From Lachnospiraceae bacterium (lineage in GTDB: Bacteria; Bacillota; Clostridia; Lachnospirales; Lachnospiraceae), in assembly GCA_017440045.1 (NCBI GenBank), contig JAFSIA010000035.1, positions 1 to 54,410 of the forward strand: a stretch of DNA of 54,410 nucleotides, given 5' to 3'. The notes beneath the pieces are model-generated. The model had not been told where the DNA came from. It did no database searches and saw only the letters and a list, made by a program, of their open reading frames with translations. A program made the position numbers and the translations under genes. Shown here piece after piece: positions 7,263 to 16,613 of the stretch. Positions within the stretch are counted from its first letter, which is position 1. The number at the start of each line of letters is the position of its first letter.

Positions 7263-9617
7263 ATGTACACTTCATTTTTTATAGCAAAACATAATATGAA
7301 GAAGAAAAAGAGTGATGTGGCAGTTATTATACTTTTGATAGCACTGTCTACCTTGCTTTTATATGTAAGTACATCTGTGTTAAGCAATGGAACAACAGTT
7401 GTCGAAAATGTGTCAGATGCCTGTAATACTGCAGACCATACGTATTTTACAAGTGCAGAAGGCGCACTTATAGCAGAGGATATATGGGAATCTATGGATA
7501 TGATAGAAGCTTATGAGATGTCGCCGATAATCTATATGCCGGCAGTGGAATACTACGGGGAAAGAAACTCTGAGAAGCAGGATTTCATATTTGCAATTAG
7601 CACTATAGAGGAAGAGAGAACTATTAATAAGCTGAATCTTTATGAACAGGCAGAGATGAAGAATAACTCCATTATTCTTCCATACAGTATCAGTGTGGGT
7701 GAGGACTACGAAATTGGTGATGAATTCTGTCTGGATATAAGTGGTGAGACATATTCATTTGAGATAATGGGCTTTACAGAGGACCCGCTATTTGCTACAT
7801 CTCTAAATATCTCAATTTATCGTATATATATAACTGAAGAGTATATGGAGAGAATAATAAGCGCCAGTAGCCTGGAAGAGAAATTTCAATATGTGGAATG
7901 TAGAGCGGTACTTGAAGATGGCACAGATATAGATGAGTATACAAATGAATTCATAGAGAAAATGGCAGGAAGAGATAAGGACAGTATTATAGGTATACTG
8001 GGCGATAGTATGAAGGGTGGAGTAATGATGATGCCTAATATACTTATGGGTATCGTACTGGTATTTTCTGTTGTGCTTATACTTATAGCCCTTATCATTA
8101 TGAGATTCAGTGTTAAGAATTTTATAGAGGACAATCTTAAAAATATTGGTATATTGCAGGCGTGCGGATATACGTCATCTAAGCTTAGAAGTGCTACACT
8201 TATGGAGATGGGTCTAATAGGTGCAATAGGAACAGCTATTGGATTGGTATTAAGCATTTGTGGACAGGGTGTAGTAGGTAATATTCAGGCTATGATGATG
8301 GGGCTTCGATATAATGTTGGATTTGATGTTATGTATGGAGCCATAACATTTGCAATCGTTATGTTAATTGTCATCGCTATAACATATATCAACAGTAGAA
8401 CATATAAGCATATTAATGTTTTAGACGCCCTTCGTGGCGGCATACACACACATAATTTTAAGAAAAATGTTATTCCTTTACATAAGACACGTATGCCGTT
8501 AAATGTAGCTGTGGGAATGAAATATATTTTTGGAGCAAAATTCAAAAATATGGGTATTTTTATCATAGTTGCCATACTTAGCTTTGCTAGTTGTATAGGC
8601 TTTTGTATGTATGAGAACTTTTCTTTGAATAAAGATTTTATGCTCAAGATGGTTGGTTCGGAGCTTGGCACAGCTGTCACTTCCGGTGAGAATCCAGATG
8701 AAATGGGTGAATTTATAGAAACTTGGGATATAGTAGAAAAAGTGGAATATTTTGCCTCTATTGATACTGTCGTATCCAGTGGGGACAAGAGTAAAACTAT
8801 TACAGCTGATGTATGGAAGGAACCAGAAAAGGTTGAAAATATAATGGTTATAGACGGCAGTTTGCCAAAATACGATAACGAGGTTGTTATTTCGACAGTT
8901 GTAAGAGATTATTTTGATGCAAATGTAGGAGATGTGATTTATCTTCAAGGCGATGGTGAGAGTATGCCATTTGTAGTATCCGGTATCCACCAGATGATAA
9001 ATAACATGGGCCAGAAGATTATGCTAAACTATGAGGGAGTAAAGAGATTGAATTCTCTTGATAGCGTAAATACATTACAGATATATATCTATGCAGCAAA
9101 AGGATATGGTTTTGATGATATAAAGAATCTAATGGATGAGCATTACCCAGGCATTCAGGTGGCTGAATCAGAAAAGCTGGCAGATGAGGCATTGGGAATA
9201 GTCAGTATGACTATGGAAATGATATGCATATTGTTTGTGGGAATGACAATAGTTGTAGTATTTTTGGTGGTATTCCTGCTTATCAGGTCAAAGATTGTCA
9301 GTGATAAGAAAAATAATGGTATATACAAAGCTATTGGATATACCACGAAAAATCTTATGGTGCAGGCAACAATGTCAAATCTTCCTGTTATTTTCACAGG
9401 AGCAATAGCAGGTTCTGTTTTATCGGTATTTGGAGCAAGTCCATTGTCAAGACTGTGTTTATCATTCTGCGGTATAGAAAAATGTGATGTGCATTTATCT
9501 ATGATATATCTCGTTGGTACAGTAATAGGTATAACGCTTGTGGCATGGGTAGTTGCTATGGTCGTATCATCAAGAATACGAAAAGTAGAGCCAGTGAAGA
9601 TGCTGACGGAAGAATAA
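7263..9617 (+). CDS. FtsX-type ABC transporter permease
   Basis: A 784-residue permease. One transmembrane segment near the start is followed by an extracellular domain of about 200 residues and three segments (about 255-380). A further segment (about 430) precedes a second extracellular domain and three C-terminal segments (about 645-775). This is the duplicated FtsX/MacB architecture, ending in RIRKVEPVKMLTEE, the usual coupling tail. The first codon is taken as ATG 7263 with GGGGTGG upstream; GTG 7254 lies inside the ribosome site. The substrate cannot be read from sequence; peptide efflux or target protection is likely given the partners. Confidence 0.9.
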   Translation: MYTSFFIAKHNMKKKKSDVAVIILLIALSTLLLYVSTSVLSNGTTVVENVSDACNTADHTYFTSAEGALIAEDIWESMDMIEAYEMSPIIYMPAVEYYGERNSEKQDFIFAISTIEEERTINKLNLYEQAEMKNNSIILPYSISVGEDYEIGDEFCLDISGETYSFEIMGFTEDPLFATSLNISIYRIYITEEYMERIISASSLEEKFQYVECRAVLEDGTDIDEYTNEFIEKMAGRDKDSIIGILGDSMKGGVMMMPNILMGIVLVFSVVLILIALIIMRFSVKNFIEDNLKNIGILQACGYTSSKLRSATLMEMGLIGAIGTAIGLVLSICGQGVVGNIQAMMMGLRYNVGFDVMYGAITFAIVMLIVIAITYINSRTYKHINVLDALRGGIHTHNFKKNVIPLHKTRMPLNVAVGMKYIFGAKFKNMGIFIIVAILSFASCIGFCMYENFSLNKDFMLKMVGSELGTAVTSGENPDEMGEFIETWDIVEKVEYFASIDTVVSSGDKSKTITADVWKEPEKVENIMVIDGSLPKYDNEVVISTVVRDYFDANVGDVIYLQGDGESMPFVVSGIHQMINNMGQKIMLNYEGVKRLNSLDSVNTLQIYIYAAKGYGFDDIKNLMDEHYPGIQVAESEKLADEALGIVSMTMEMICILFVGMTIVVVFLVVFLLIRSKIVSDKKNNGIYKAIGYTTKNLMVQATMSNLPVIFTGAIAGSVLSVFGASPLSRLCLSFCGIEKCDVHLSMIYLVGTVIGITLVAWVVAMVVSSRIRKVEPVKMLTEE

Positions 9618-9626
9618 AATAAAAAA

Positions 9627-9672
9627 TTATACTAGTGACAAAACGCAGGAAGTAATTGTAATATTAGTATAA
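9627..9672. repeat. Inverted repeat upstream of XRE-methyltransferase gene
   Basis: TTATACTA at 9627 and its exact reverse complement TAGTATAA at 9665 flank a 30-base gap, directly upstream of a gene whose product has an XRE DNA-binding domain. It could be an autoregulatory operator pair. This is only a positional inference. Confidence 0.3.
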
Positions 9673-9699
9673 GAAATATTGTAAGTAAGGTGGTGTGAA

Positions 9700-10785
9700 A
9701 TGAAATTATTTATAAAAGAGCTTCGCGAACAACAGAATATGACTCAGAAGGAGCTAGCTGACAAGCTTCAGGTTTCATTTCAGACTGTCAGCAAGTGGGA
9801 AAATGGTGTGAATTTGCCAGATATTACTCATATTCCTAAACTGGCTGAAATATTTGATGTAAGTACAGATGTTGTCTTAGGGTTGGAACCGATAGAGAAA
9901 AATGCAGGTTTGCGCAAGTTTGATAGTGCCCAGTATTGGAATAATAGTCGTGAGCTGACTAAGATATGGAAGCAATTGTATTGGAATGATGATTACTTTG
10001 AATTTCTAGTTAAAAATGTATGGAAATGGAATAACCCCGTTGAAATATTGGACTTTGGCTGTGGATATGGATATCTTGGGATGAAGTTTTTGCCGTTGCT
10101 TCCAAGGGGTAGTAGTTATACAGGACTTGAACTGGATGAAGGGCAGATAGCTGAGGCAAAAGGCTATTTTGCACAGACACCATATTCTCATAAATTTATT
10201 AAGGAAAATATATATGACTATATTCCTGATAAAAAGTATGATTTGGTTGTAGGTCTGTTCCTAGTATCGTATTTTCAAAGTCCTGAGATACTGATCGAAA
10301 AGATGAGGCAGTCATTAAAACCAGGGGGAATGTTGCTACTTATAGATGCAAATTATCTGGTTGAGCAGTCAGGGTATTTTTCGGGACTGGAAAAGGAAGA
10401 GAATGGAGTGAAATGCCCTGATTTTGCACCTGTTTGGGAATATGAAATGGCTCATCATGAAAGAGATTACAGAATGGGAACAAAGCTTCCATATCTGTTA
10501 AAGAAAATTGGGTTGAAGGGTATTCAAGCAAGAATCAGTGATATGGTGCAGATATATGAGCCGCAAGATAAAGATAAAAAGAATTTGAATGATATATTTA
10601 GATATGTTTATGAGAATGAGGAAACTTATTTAAGAGGAACAAATTATTTTACTGATCGTGGAGTGAGCTACCAAAAAGCAAGCGAGTACATGGATTATTA
10701 TAAAAGGTCAAAAGAGTATTTTGATTTGGATTCATCTATAGCTGTGAAGACATCAGGCATATATTTTGTATATGGCTACAATTAA
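9700..10785 (+). CDS. XRE helix-turn-helix fused to class I SAM methyltransferase
   Basis: A 361-residue fusion. Residues 1-60 are an XRE domain (REQQNMTQKELADKL, VSFQTVSKWENG). Residues about 100-260 form a Rossmann methyltransferase with motif I ILDFGCGYGYLG, an acidic residue after the second strand (TGLELDE) and a motif near LKPGGMLLLIDANY. The C-terminal 100 residues are unassigned. AAGGTGGTG precedes ATG 9700. It sits 11 bases before a serine hydrolase gene, so the two are probably co-transcribed. Fusions of this kind are seen in Clostridia, but the methylated substrate is unknown; the XRE part suggests either DNA binding or self-regulation. Confidence 0.85.
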   Translation: MKLFIKELREQQNMTQKELADKLQVSFQTVSKWENGVNLPDITHIPKLAEIFDVSTDVVLGLEPIEKNAGLRKFDSAQYWNNSRELTKIWKQLYWNDDYFEFLVKNVWKWNNPVEILDFGCGYGYLGMKFLPLLPRGSSYTGLELDEGQIAEAKGYFAQTPYSHKFIKENIYDYIPDKKYDLVVGLFLVSYFQSPEILIEKMRQSLKPGGMLLLIDANYLVEQSGYFSGLEKEENGVKCPDFAPVWEYEMAHHERDYRMGTKLPYLLKKIGLKGIQARISDMVQIYEPQDKDKKNLNDIFRYVYENEETYLRGTNYFTDRGVSYQKASEYMDYYKRSKEYFDLDSSIAVKTSGIYFVYGYN

Positions 10786-10796
10786 GGAAGATACAT

Positions 10797-12017
10797 ATGA
10801 AATGGAAAGAGATAATAAAACTAAAGCCTACAGTTGTATATGGAAATATTGATGCAACGCCTTTTGAGGTGGGGTATGACGCCAGTCGTCTGGATATGCT
10901 TAATAAGCATATCCAAGGTCTTATGGATGATGGGCTTATATGGTCAGGAAGCTATTGCCTATGGAAGAATGGTAAGGTGTTTGCCAACGCAGCAGTTGGT
11001 AATATGGCAGAAGAGTGGCAGGGAAGAAGTAAGTTCTTACCGGATACACTATTTGAGTTACAGTCTGTTGGAAAAATTTTCACAGCTGTTGCTATATTGA
11101 AATTGATGGAGGATGGTATATTATATTTGGGTCAACCTGTTAGAGAATGGATTGCAGAGTTTGACGTAGATGGGTTTAAGGATATTACCATTATGCAGTT
11201 ACTTACACATACTTCTGGGATATGTGCATTGGAGGGGACTGTTGTTGGTGATGATAGAAGCTGGTCTGATTTTATAGATGAAAAGAATCCAAAGGATTCA
11301 TGGTTGAATGCTGTTGTAAGAGCTGGACTTCACGCTAAACCAGGGGAAAAGTGGCTTTATTCTATTATAGGATATTCTGTACTAGGTGAAATAATAGAAA
11401 GAGCTACGGGAATGAAGGCAGAGGATTATATTAGGGACAGTATTTTTGTTCCTTGTGAAATGAATAAAACTCATTGGAGATGGCAGGGGACTGAGGAATT
11501 AGTTGCAAGATACAATATTGCCAACGAGACAGACTTACAGCTGTTAAGTAATGCCAAAAAAAGCGGATGGAAAGAGCTGGCAAAAGCTACATATCCTACA
11601 TATGATGGAATTCCAGAAACAGCAGGAGGTCAGATGTCAAATTGCAGTGAGATGATACATTTTGGAAAGATGCTTTTGAGGGATGGTTATTATAATGGAA
11701 AGCGTGTAATAGGAAGGAATGCGCTGGAATATCTTTGGACAAATTTGTTGGGAGAGAAGGTTAATGACCATACATATGGAAAAAATAGACCGATAATGTA
11801 CGGTGCAGGAGTTCCAATTTATTCAAAGAAAGTAGATTTGGATAAGATGCTGTCAGAAAATACAATTTATCATGAGGGTGCTGGAACCTGTATGTTTTTA
11901 GTAGATAGAGAAGAAGATTTTGTGGCAATGTTTCAGACAAGCTTTAAAAAGGAGTTTGACTGGAATTACAGAGCTGTTATGGGGACTGCATCAATTATAT
12001 GGTCTGGAATAAAATAA
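10797..12017 (+). CDS. Serine hydrolase, beta-lactamase/PBP4* family
   Basis: A 406-residue protein without signal peptide. It contains the SxxK catalytic motif SVGK (Ser90, Lys93), a second motif at Tyr188 (YSIIGYS, where the usual YSN has Ile in place of Asn) and HEGAG near the C-terminus in place of the KTG box. The region MQLLTHTSGI is characteristic of class C beta-lactamase-like esterases. The family includes esterases, peptidases and D-aminopeptidases. Lack of a leader suggests a cytoplasmic role. Its position behind the XRE-methyltransferase suggests joint tailoring of a small molecule, which is inference. It ends at a strong terminator. Confidence 0.85.
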   Translation: MKWKEIIKLKPTVVYGNIDATPFEVGYDASRLDMLNKHIQGLMDDGLIWSGSYCLWKNGKVFANAAVGNMAEEWQGRSKFLPDTLFELQSVGKIFTAVAILKLMEDGILYLGQPVREWIAEFDVDGFKDITIMQLLTHTSGICALEGTVVGDDRSWSDFIDEKNPKDSWLNAVVRAGLHAKPGEKWLYSIIGYSVLGEIIERATGMKAEDYIRDSIFVPCEMNKTHWRWQGTEELVARYNIANETDLQLLSNAKKSGWKELAKATYPTYDGIPETAGGQMSNCSEMIHFGKMLLRDGYYNGKRVIGRNALEYLWTNLLGEKVNDHTYGKNRPIMYGAGVPIYSKKVDLDKMLSENTIYHEGAGTCMFLVDREEDFVAMFQTSFKKEFDWNYRAVMGTASIIWSGIK

Positions 12018-12029
12018 ATGTGGAAGATT

Positions 12030-12056
12030 AGTTCGCCTTTAGGGCGAACTTTTTTC
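12030..12056 (+). terminator. Intrinsic terminator after serine hydrolase
   Basis: Perfect eight-pair stem AGTTCGCC / GGCGAACT with a short TTTAG-type loop, then TTTTTTC. It begins 13 bases after the stop codon. Confidence 0.92.
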
Positions 12057-12069
12057 GTTTATGCCGTTA

Positions 12070-12098
12070 TTGGAATGAAAGTAAGCCGTAGCTATAAT
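12070..12098 (+). promoter_or_regulatory. Promoter of the heterodimeric ABC exporter operon
   Basis: TTGGAA (12070-12075), 17-base spacer, TATAAT (12093-12098), 59 bases before the start codon and just after the preceding terminator. Confidence 0.7.
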
Positions 12099-12157
12099 GT
12101 TAATACAATCAAAAATATTATCAATTATATGACAACAAGAATGGAGGTTAACATAAA

Positions 12158-13978
12158 ATGAATGCCGTGAAACAGAAAAAATATAATCTGATAAATAACA
12201 TTTTCTATGTGTATAAGGGAGTAGCAAAACACAAGCCATATATGATTGTATTGCTGTTTGTGTCTCTTATAAGTACTGTTGGCAGCAGGTTTGTGGGACT
12301 GTTTTTAAGTAAATACATTATTGAGTTTATTTGTGATGGTATATCAGGTGATTATCTTATTAAGATGGTTTTAATATTGTCTACTTTAAATTTTTTATTT
12401 ATGCTGGGGCAGAACGCGGTGAACTTTGGAAAGGAACCGGGAGCTTTATATGTTCGTCCTATGTTTATGTTGCAGCGAAATAAGAAGCATATAGGCATGT
12501 TTTATGAGAATTTGGAATGTAAGGAAATATTAGATGTTATAGAAAAGTCTAGAAAAGCAACAAGTTGGGTAGAAACTGGTATTGAAGGAATTATTCGTTT
12601 TACCATAGTGATATGTTCGGATGTGTTTACATGTATTATTGCTATGGTGATTCTGGGTAGTATGAATATATATATGATATTTGTGGTGATTATATTTGGT
12701 ATCCTGTCTTATTTTTCTATAGATAAAGCTGCAAAGAAAGACAAGTATTTAACTAACGATAGTGTATCGCATAAAAATAGGAAAAAGGATTATTTTAATA
12801 GAATCAGCAGAGATTTTTCTTATGGTAAGGATATACGATTATATAATGTGCAGCAAAAACTATTAGGTACACAAAAAGATTTGCATAAGGAGTTACATTC
12901 AAATGTGTGCAAGGCGAGAAATGTCTGGCTTAGAAGTGGCATTTTTACAGGGATACTGGATATGCTAAGAGAAGGAGTCATGTACATAGGACTTGTATTT
13001 GGTATGTTGAATAAAAGACTTATAATAAGTGATTTTACGCTTTATGTTGGCTGTGTGCGTCAATTTGCAGGAACATTTCATAATGTAATGAGCATATACG
13101 CTAAGATGAGACAATGTAATAGAGAAGTTAATGATTATCGAACATTAAATGAATTTATTGACGAGCAAGAGACTTCGGGGGTGGATATTAAGCGGAGTAG
13201 GGATTACGAGATAAGATTCGATAATGTTTCATTTTCTTATCCAGGAACTGATAAGCTGGTACTAAAAAATATAAATCTTACCATTACACCAAAGCAGAAG
13301 TTGGCAGTTGTAGGCTTAAATGGGGCAGGAAAAACAACATTTGTAAAACTTTTGATGAAGCTATATGAGCCGACAAATGGGCGTATATTGCTAAATGGAG
13401 TGGATATAAAAAACTATAACACAAAAAGTTATTATGAGCTGTTTGCTCCGGTGTTTCAGGATATGGAGTGCTATGCATTTTCTTTAGCAGAGAATGTGTC
13501 TATGAAGTCGGCGGACATGACAGATAAAGAGCTTGTAAATCAGTGCGTTCGCAAGGCAGGCCTTGGAAATAAGCTTGATGAGTGGACAAATGGAGTGGAT
13601 ACAAATATTTTAAAAATATTACATAATGATGGAGTTATTTTGTCAGGAGGCGAAATGCAAAAGCTGGCTTTGGCAAGAGCATTGTATAAGGATGCGCCAA
13701 TAGTAGTGCTTGACGAGCCTACGGCGGCATTGGATGCAATAGCTGAAAGTAAAATGTATGAGGATTTTGACAAACTGGTAAGTGGTAAAATGGCAATTTA
13801 CATTTCACACAGGCTGGCAAGTACTAGATTTTGTGATGTTATTGCTATGTTTAATGATGGAGAGATTGTAGAGTATGGCAGCCATAATGAGCTTATGAGT
13901 AATGATAGTGGATATGCTAAGATGTTTGAAATGCAGGCAAATTACTATAGGGAGGGGCAAAGTAATGAAGCAGTTTAG
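12158..13978 (+). CDS. ABC exporter, fused membrane and ATPase domains (first of pair)
   Basis: A 606-residue half-transporter. An N-terminal membrane domain of about 330 residues with five to six segments is followed by an ATPase domain with Walker A VGLNGAGKTT (about 384), signature LSGGEMQK, Walker B VVLDEPTAALD and switch His in ISHRL. The Walker B is followed by the catalytic Glu. GGAGG precedes ATG 12158. It overlaps the next gene by 14 bases, which encodes a second half-transporter, so the pair should form a heterodimer. Exporters of this kind move peptides, lipids or drugs. No precursor-peptide gene or processing peptidase is visible nearby, so the cargo is open. Confidence 0.9.
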   Translation: MNAVKQKKYNLINNIFYVYKGVAKHKPYMIVLLFVSLISTVGSRFVGLFLSKYIIEFICDGISGDYLIKMVLILSTLNFLFMLGQNAVNFGKEPGALYVRPMFMLQRNKKHIGMFYENLECKEILDVIEKSRKATSWVETGIEGIIRFTIVICSDVFTCIIAMVILGSMNIYMIFVVIIFGILSYFSIDKAAKKDKYLTNDSVSHKNRKKDYFNRISRDFSYGKDIRLYNVQQKLLGTQKDLHKELHSNVCKARNVWLRSGIFTGILDMLREGVMYIGLVFGMLNKRLIISDFTLYVGCVRQFAGTFHNVMSIYAKMRQCNREVNDYRTLNEFIDEQETSGVDIKRSRDYEIRFDNVSFSYPGTDKLVLKNINLTITPKQKLAVVGLNGAGKTTFVKLLMKLYEPTNGRILLNGVDIKNYNTKSYYELFAPVFQDMECYAFSLAENVSMKSADMTDKELVNQCVRKAGLGNKLDEWTNGVDTNILKILHNDGVILSGGEMQKLALARALYKDAPIVVLDEPTAALDAIAESKMYEDFDKLVSGKMAIYISHRLASTRFCDVIAMFNDGEIVEYGSHNELMSNDSGYAKMFEMQANYYREGQSNEAV

Positions 13979-15803
13979 AAAAAAAGTATCGAAGTGCTTA
14001 AAAGTGTGTGGATATTTTTATAAAAAGGCAACTGATGAGAGAAGGAGTTATCCTATAGTTATTGCTTTATGCATAATTATGACATCTTTGGCACCATTCA
14101 TCAATATTATATTTCCTAAATTTGTGATTGATGAACTGATGGGAGAACAGAAGTTGGAGAAAATATTACTATATGTAGCAGTTATTGTGATGGGTAATTT
14201 TTGCGTATCGGTTATCATCCGTATATTACAGGAAAAAAGGAACAAACAAGAGGACTGGTTTGGCAGAATTTTTGATATGATGATATCGAAAAAAGCTATG
14301 AATATGAGATTTGAAAATACAGAGAAGGATAGTTCTATTGAAGCGGAACAAAAGGCAGAAACGGGTATGGCGTGGTATTCTGGTGGTATAAAAGGTCTTA
14401 CTGATTGTGTGACTGGAATTTGCGCAAGTGTTATTACATTTTTAGGTGTGGCATATATTATAGTAAATGTGTCATACTGGATACTATTGGTTTCAATCAT
14501 AGCAGTATTTATTAGTGCGTTTTGCACATCTAAAATCAACCGTGCTTCTCAAGAAGTATTCGAGAAAACGCCTGCTATAAATAAATTCTATTCCTACATA
14601 TATACAAAGATTACGTATCGTGAGTATGCCAAGGAGCTAAGATTATATGATGGGACGGACCTTGTTGAGAGAAAAGCCCTAGAAAATGCCAAAGCTTTGA
14701 ATAAGATGGACAACGAGTGCGCTATTAAGCAATTCAAATGGGGAGCGCCTAGTGCTATCGCATCGGCATTAAGCTATGGGTTTGCATATTGTTTTCTTGG
14801 AATAATGGCTATTGAAGGAATAATAAGCATTGCTGAGTTTGTTATGTGTATTACAGCTATAGAGACATTTTCGAATGGGTGTCTTCTTCCTATTATTAAC
14901 AATTCGCAGCAGCTTGTAATGAAGTGCAATTTTATGAGTGCATTTATCGACTTTATGAAGCTGGATGATGAGATGAAGATTGGAAGTCAAGGGATTGAAA
15001 GAGGCGATTTTGATGAGATTCAATTTAAGAATGTAGCATTTAAGTATCCAGGAGCAGAAAATTATGTGTTGCAAGATATAAATCTTACGATACATAAGGG
15101 AGAACGTTTATCTATTGTAGGTTTAAATGGAGCAGGAAAGTCGACTCTTGTTAAGCTGATATGTAGATTATATCAGGTAACAGAAGGTGAGATACTCATA
15201 AATGGAAGAAATATAAATGAGTATTCCTATGAAGAATATATAAAATTGTTGGCTGTGGTATTTCAGGATTTTAAGCTGTTTGGATATAGCCTTGATGAGA
15301 ATATAAGGCTAGGCATAGAGAATAGTGATGTGGAAAAAGTTATCGAAAATAGGGACGAAAGCGATGAAAGGAATTTAGTTTCCATATATGATGTCAGCGG
15401 GATAACAGACTGGGTGAATAGTTTAGAGAAAAAGGGAGATACTATTTTGTCTAAAGACTATGATACACAAGGTGTAGAGCCATCAGGTGGACAAGGGCAA
15501 AAGGTTGCCATAGCAAGAGCGCTGTATCATAATGCACCGATAGTTATTCTTGATGAACCTACTGCAGCTCTTGACCCGGTTGCAGAATTTGAAATATATA
15601 ATAGATTTCATCAGTTGGTAAAAGATAAGACTGCGATATATATTTCGCATAGGATGTCATCGTGCAAATTCTGCGACAGAATAGTTGTGCTTGGAGAGAG
15701 AACGATACAAGAGATAGGCTCTCACAACCAGCTGATGGAGAGAAATGGATTATATGCGCAGATGTTTAACACGCAGGCTGGATGGTATGTAAATAAAAGC
15801 TGA
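13965..15803 (+). CDS. ABC exporter, fused membrane and ATPase domains (second of pair)
   Basis: A 612-residue partner of the preceding protein, with about six membrane segments then an ATPase domain: Walker A VGLNGAGKST (about 385), Q loop AVVFQDF, signature PSGGQGQK (Leu of LSGGQ replaced by Pro), Walker B VILDEPTAALD, switch ISHRM. ATG 13965 is chosen because GGAGGGG lies seven bases upstream, inside the end of the first gene; longer in-frame starts lack a ribosome site. The altered signature suggests that the two ATP sites are not equivalent, as in many heterodimeric exporters. Confidence 0.9.
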   Translation: MKQFRKKVSKCLKVCGYFYKKATDERRSYPIVIALCIIMTSLAPFINIIFPKFVIDELMGEQKLEKILLYVAVIVMGNFCVSVIIRILQEKRNKQEDWFGRIFDMMISKKAMNMRFENTEKDSSIEAEQKAETGMAWYSGGIKGLTDCVTGICASVITFLGVAYIIVNVSYWILLVSIIAVFISAFCTSKINRASQEVFEKTPAINKFYSYIYTKITYREYAKELRLYDGTDLVERKALENAKALNKMDNECAIKQFKWGAPSAIASALSYGFAYCFLGIMAIEGIISIAEFVMCITAIETFSNGCLLPIINNSQQLVMKCNFMSAFIDFMKLDDEMKIGSQGIERGDFDEIQFKNVAFKYPGAENYVLQDINLTIHKGERLSIVGLNGAGKSTLVKLICRLYQVTEGEILINGRNINEYSYEEYIKLLAVVFQDFKLFGYSLDENIRLGIENSDVEKVIENRDESDERNLVSIYDVSGITDWVNSLEKKGDTILSKDYDTQGVEPSGGQGQKVAIARALYHNAPIVILDEPTAALDPVAEFEIYNRFHQLVKDKTAIYISHRMSSCKFCDRIVVLGERTIQEIGSHNQLMERNGLYAQMFNTQAGWYVNKS

Positions 15804-15887
15804 ATGTTTTCTAAGTGGTAAAAAATATATCCAAAATAGCATAAATAGTTTATAATGTAATATAATAAAAAGCTATGGAGGATGAAA

Positions 15888-16613
15888 ATGTTAAGAATTA
15901 AAGGTTTAACAAAACAGTACAAAGGAAGTAATAAGGGTGTTGTAGATATTAGTCTCGCAATTGAATCTGGTGACATATACGCTTTTATTGGACATAATGG
16001 TGCTGGAAAGACTACGACACTTAAATGTGTTGTGGGTATTCATGGATTTGATAAGGGGGAAATCTATATAAATGGTACTTCTATAAAAGAAAATCCACTT
16101 TTGTGTAAGAAAGAGATAGCATATATTCCTGACAATCCAGACTTGTATGAGTATATGACGGGCATACAATATCTAAATTTTATAGCTGATATTTTTGAAG
16201 TGTCTGCTGCTGACAGAGAAATGAGAATTGAGAAATATGCAGGAGAATTTGAGTTTATTGATTCGTTGGGAGATTTGATTTCCTCGTATTCTCACGGTAT
16301 GAAGCAGAAGCTTGCAATTGTGTCAGCACTTGTACATAACCCTAAAATATTGATTTTGGATGAGCCATTTGTAGGTCTTGATCCAAAGGCGGCTGTTGTT
16401 CTTAAAGGTATTATGAAAGAATTGTGCCAGGCAGGCGGAGCGATTTTCTTTTCTACACATGTTCTTGATGTTGCAGAAAAGCTATGTAATAAAGTGGCTA
16501 TAATTAAAGATGGAACACTTATTGCATCAGGGATGATGGATGATATTGTTAAGCAAGGGAAAACATTGGAATCCATTTTTATGGAGGTGGCTTGTGATGC
16601 TAAAGCAGATTAA
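15888..16613 (+). CDS. ABC transporter ATP-binding protein (ABC-2 type)
   Basis: A 241-residue ATPase with Walker A GHNGAGKTTT, a signature of the form YSHGMKQKLA as found in ABC-2 export ATPases, Walker B ILILDEPFVGLD and switch His in FFSTHVL. The first ATG at 15882 touches GGAGG, so ATG 15888 with six-base spacing is the likely start. Its 3' end overlaps the next gene, encoding its permease, by 17 bases. A TATAAT at 15851 may mark its promoter, with a poor -35, so it is probably a separate unit from the exporter pair. Confidence 0.9.
   Translation: MLRIKGLTKQYKGSNKGVVDISLAIESGDIYAFIGHNGAGKTTTLKCVVGIHGFDKGEIYINGTSIKENPLLCKKEIAYIPDNPDLYEYMTGIQYLNFIADIFEVSAADREMRIEKYAGEFEFIDSLGDLISSYSHGMKQKLAIVSALVHNPKILILDEPFVGLDPKAAVVLKGIMKELCQAGGAIFFSTHVLDVAEKLCNKVAIIKDGTLIASGMMDDIVKQGKTLESIFMEVACDAKAD

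Noticed and set aside
8285-8990. Long minus-strand ORFs inside the permease gene
   Set aside because: They are antisense frames of a strongly supported coding gene and do not show family features.
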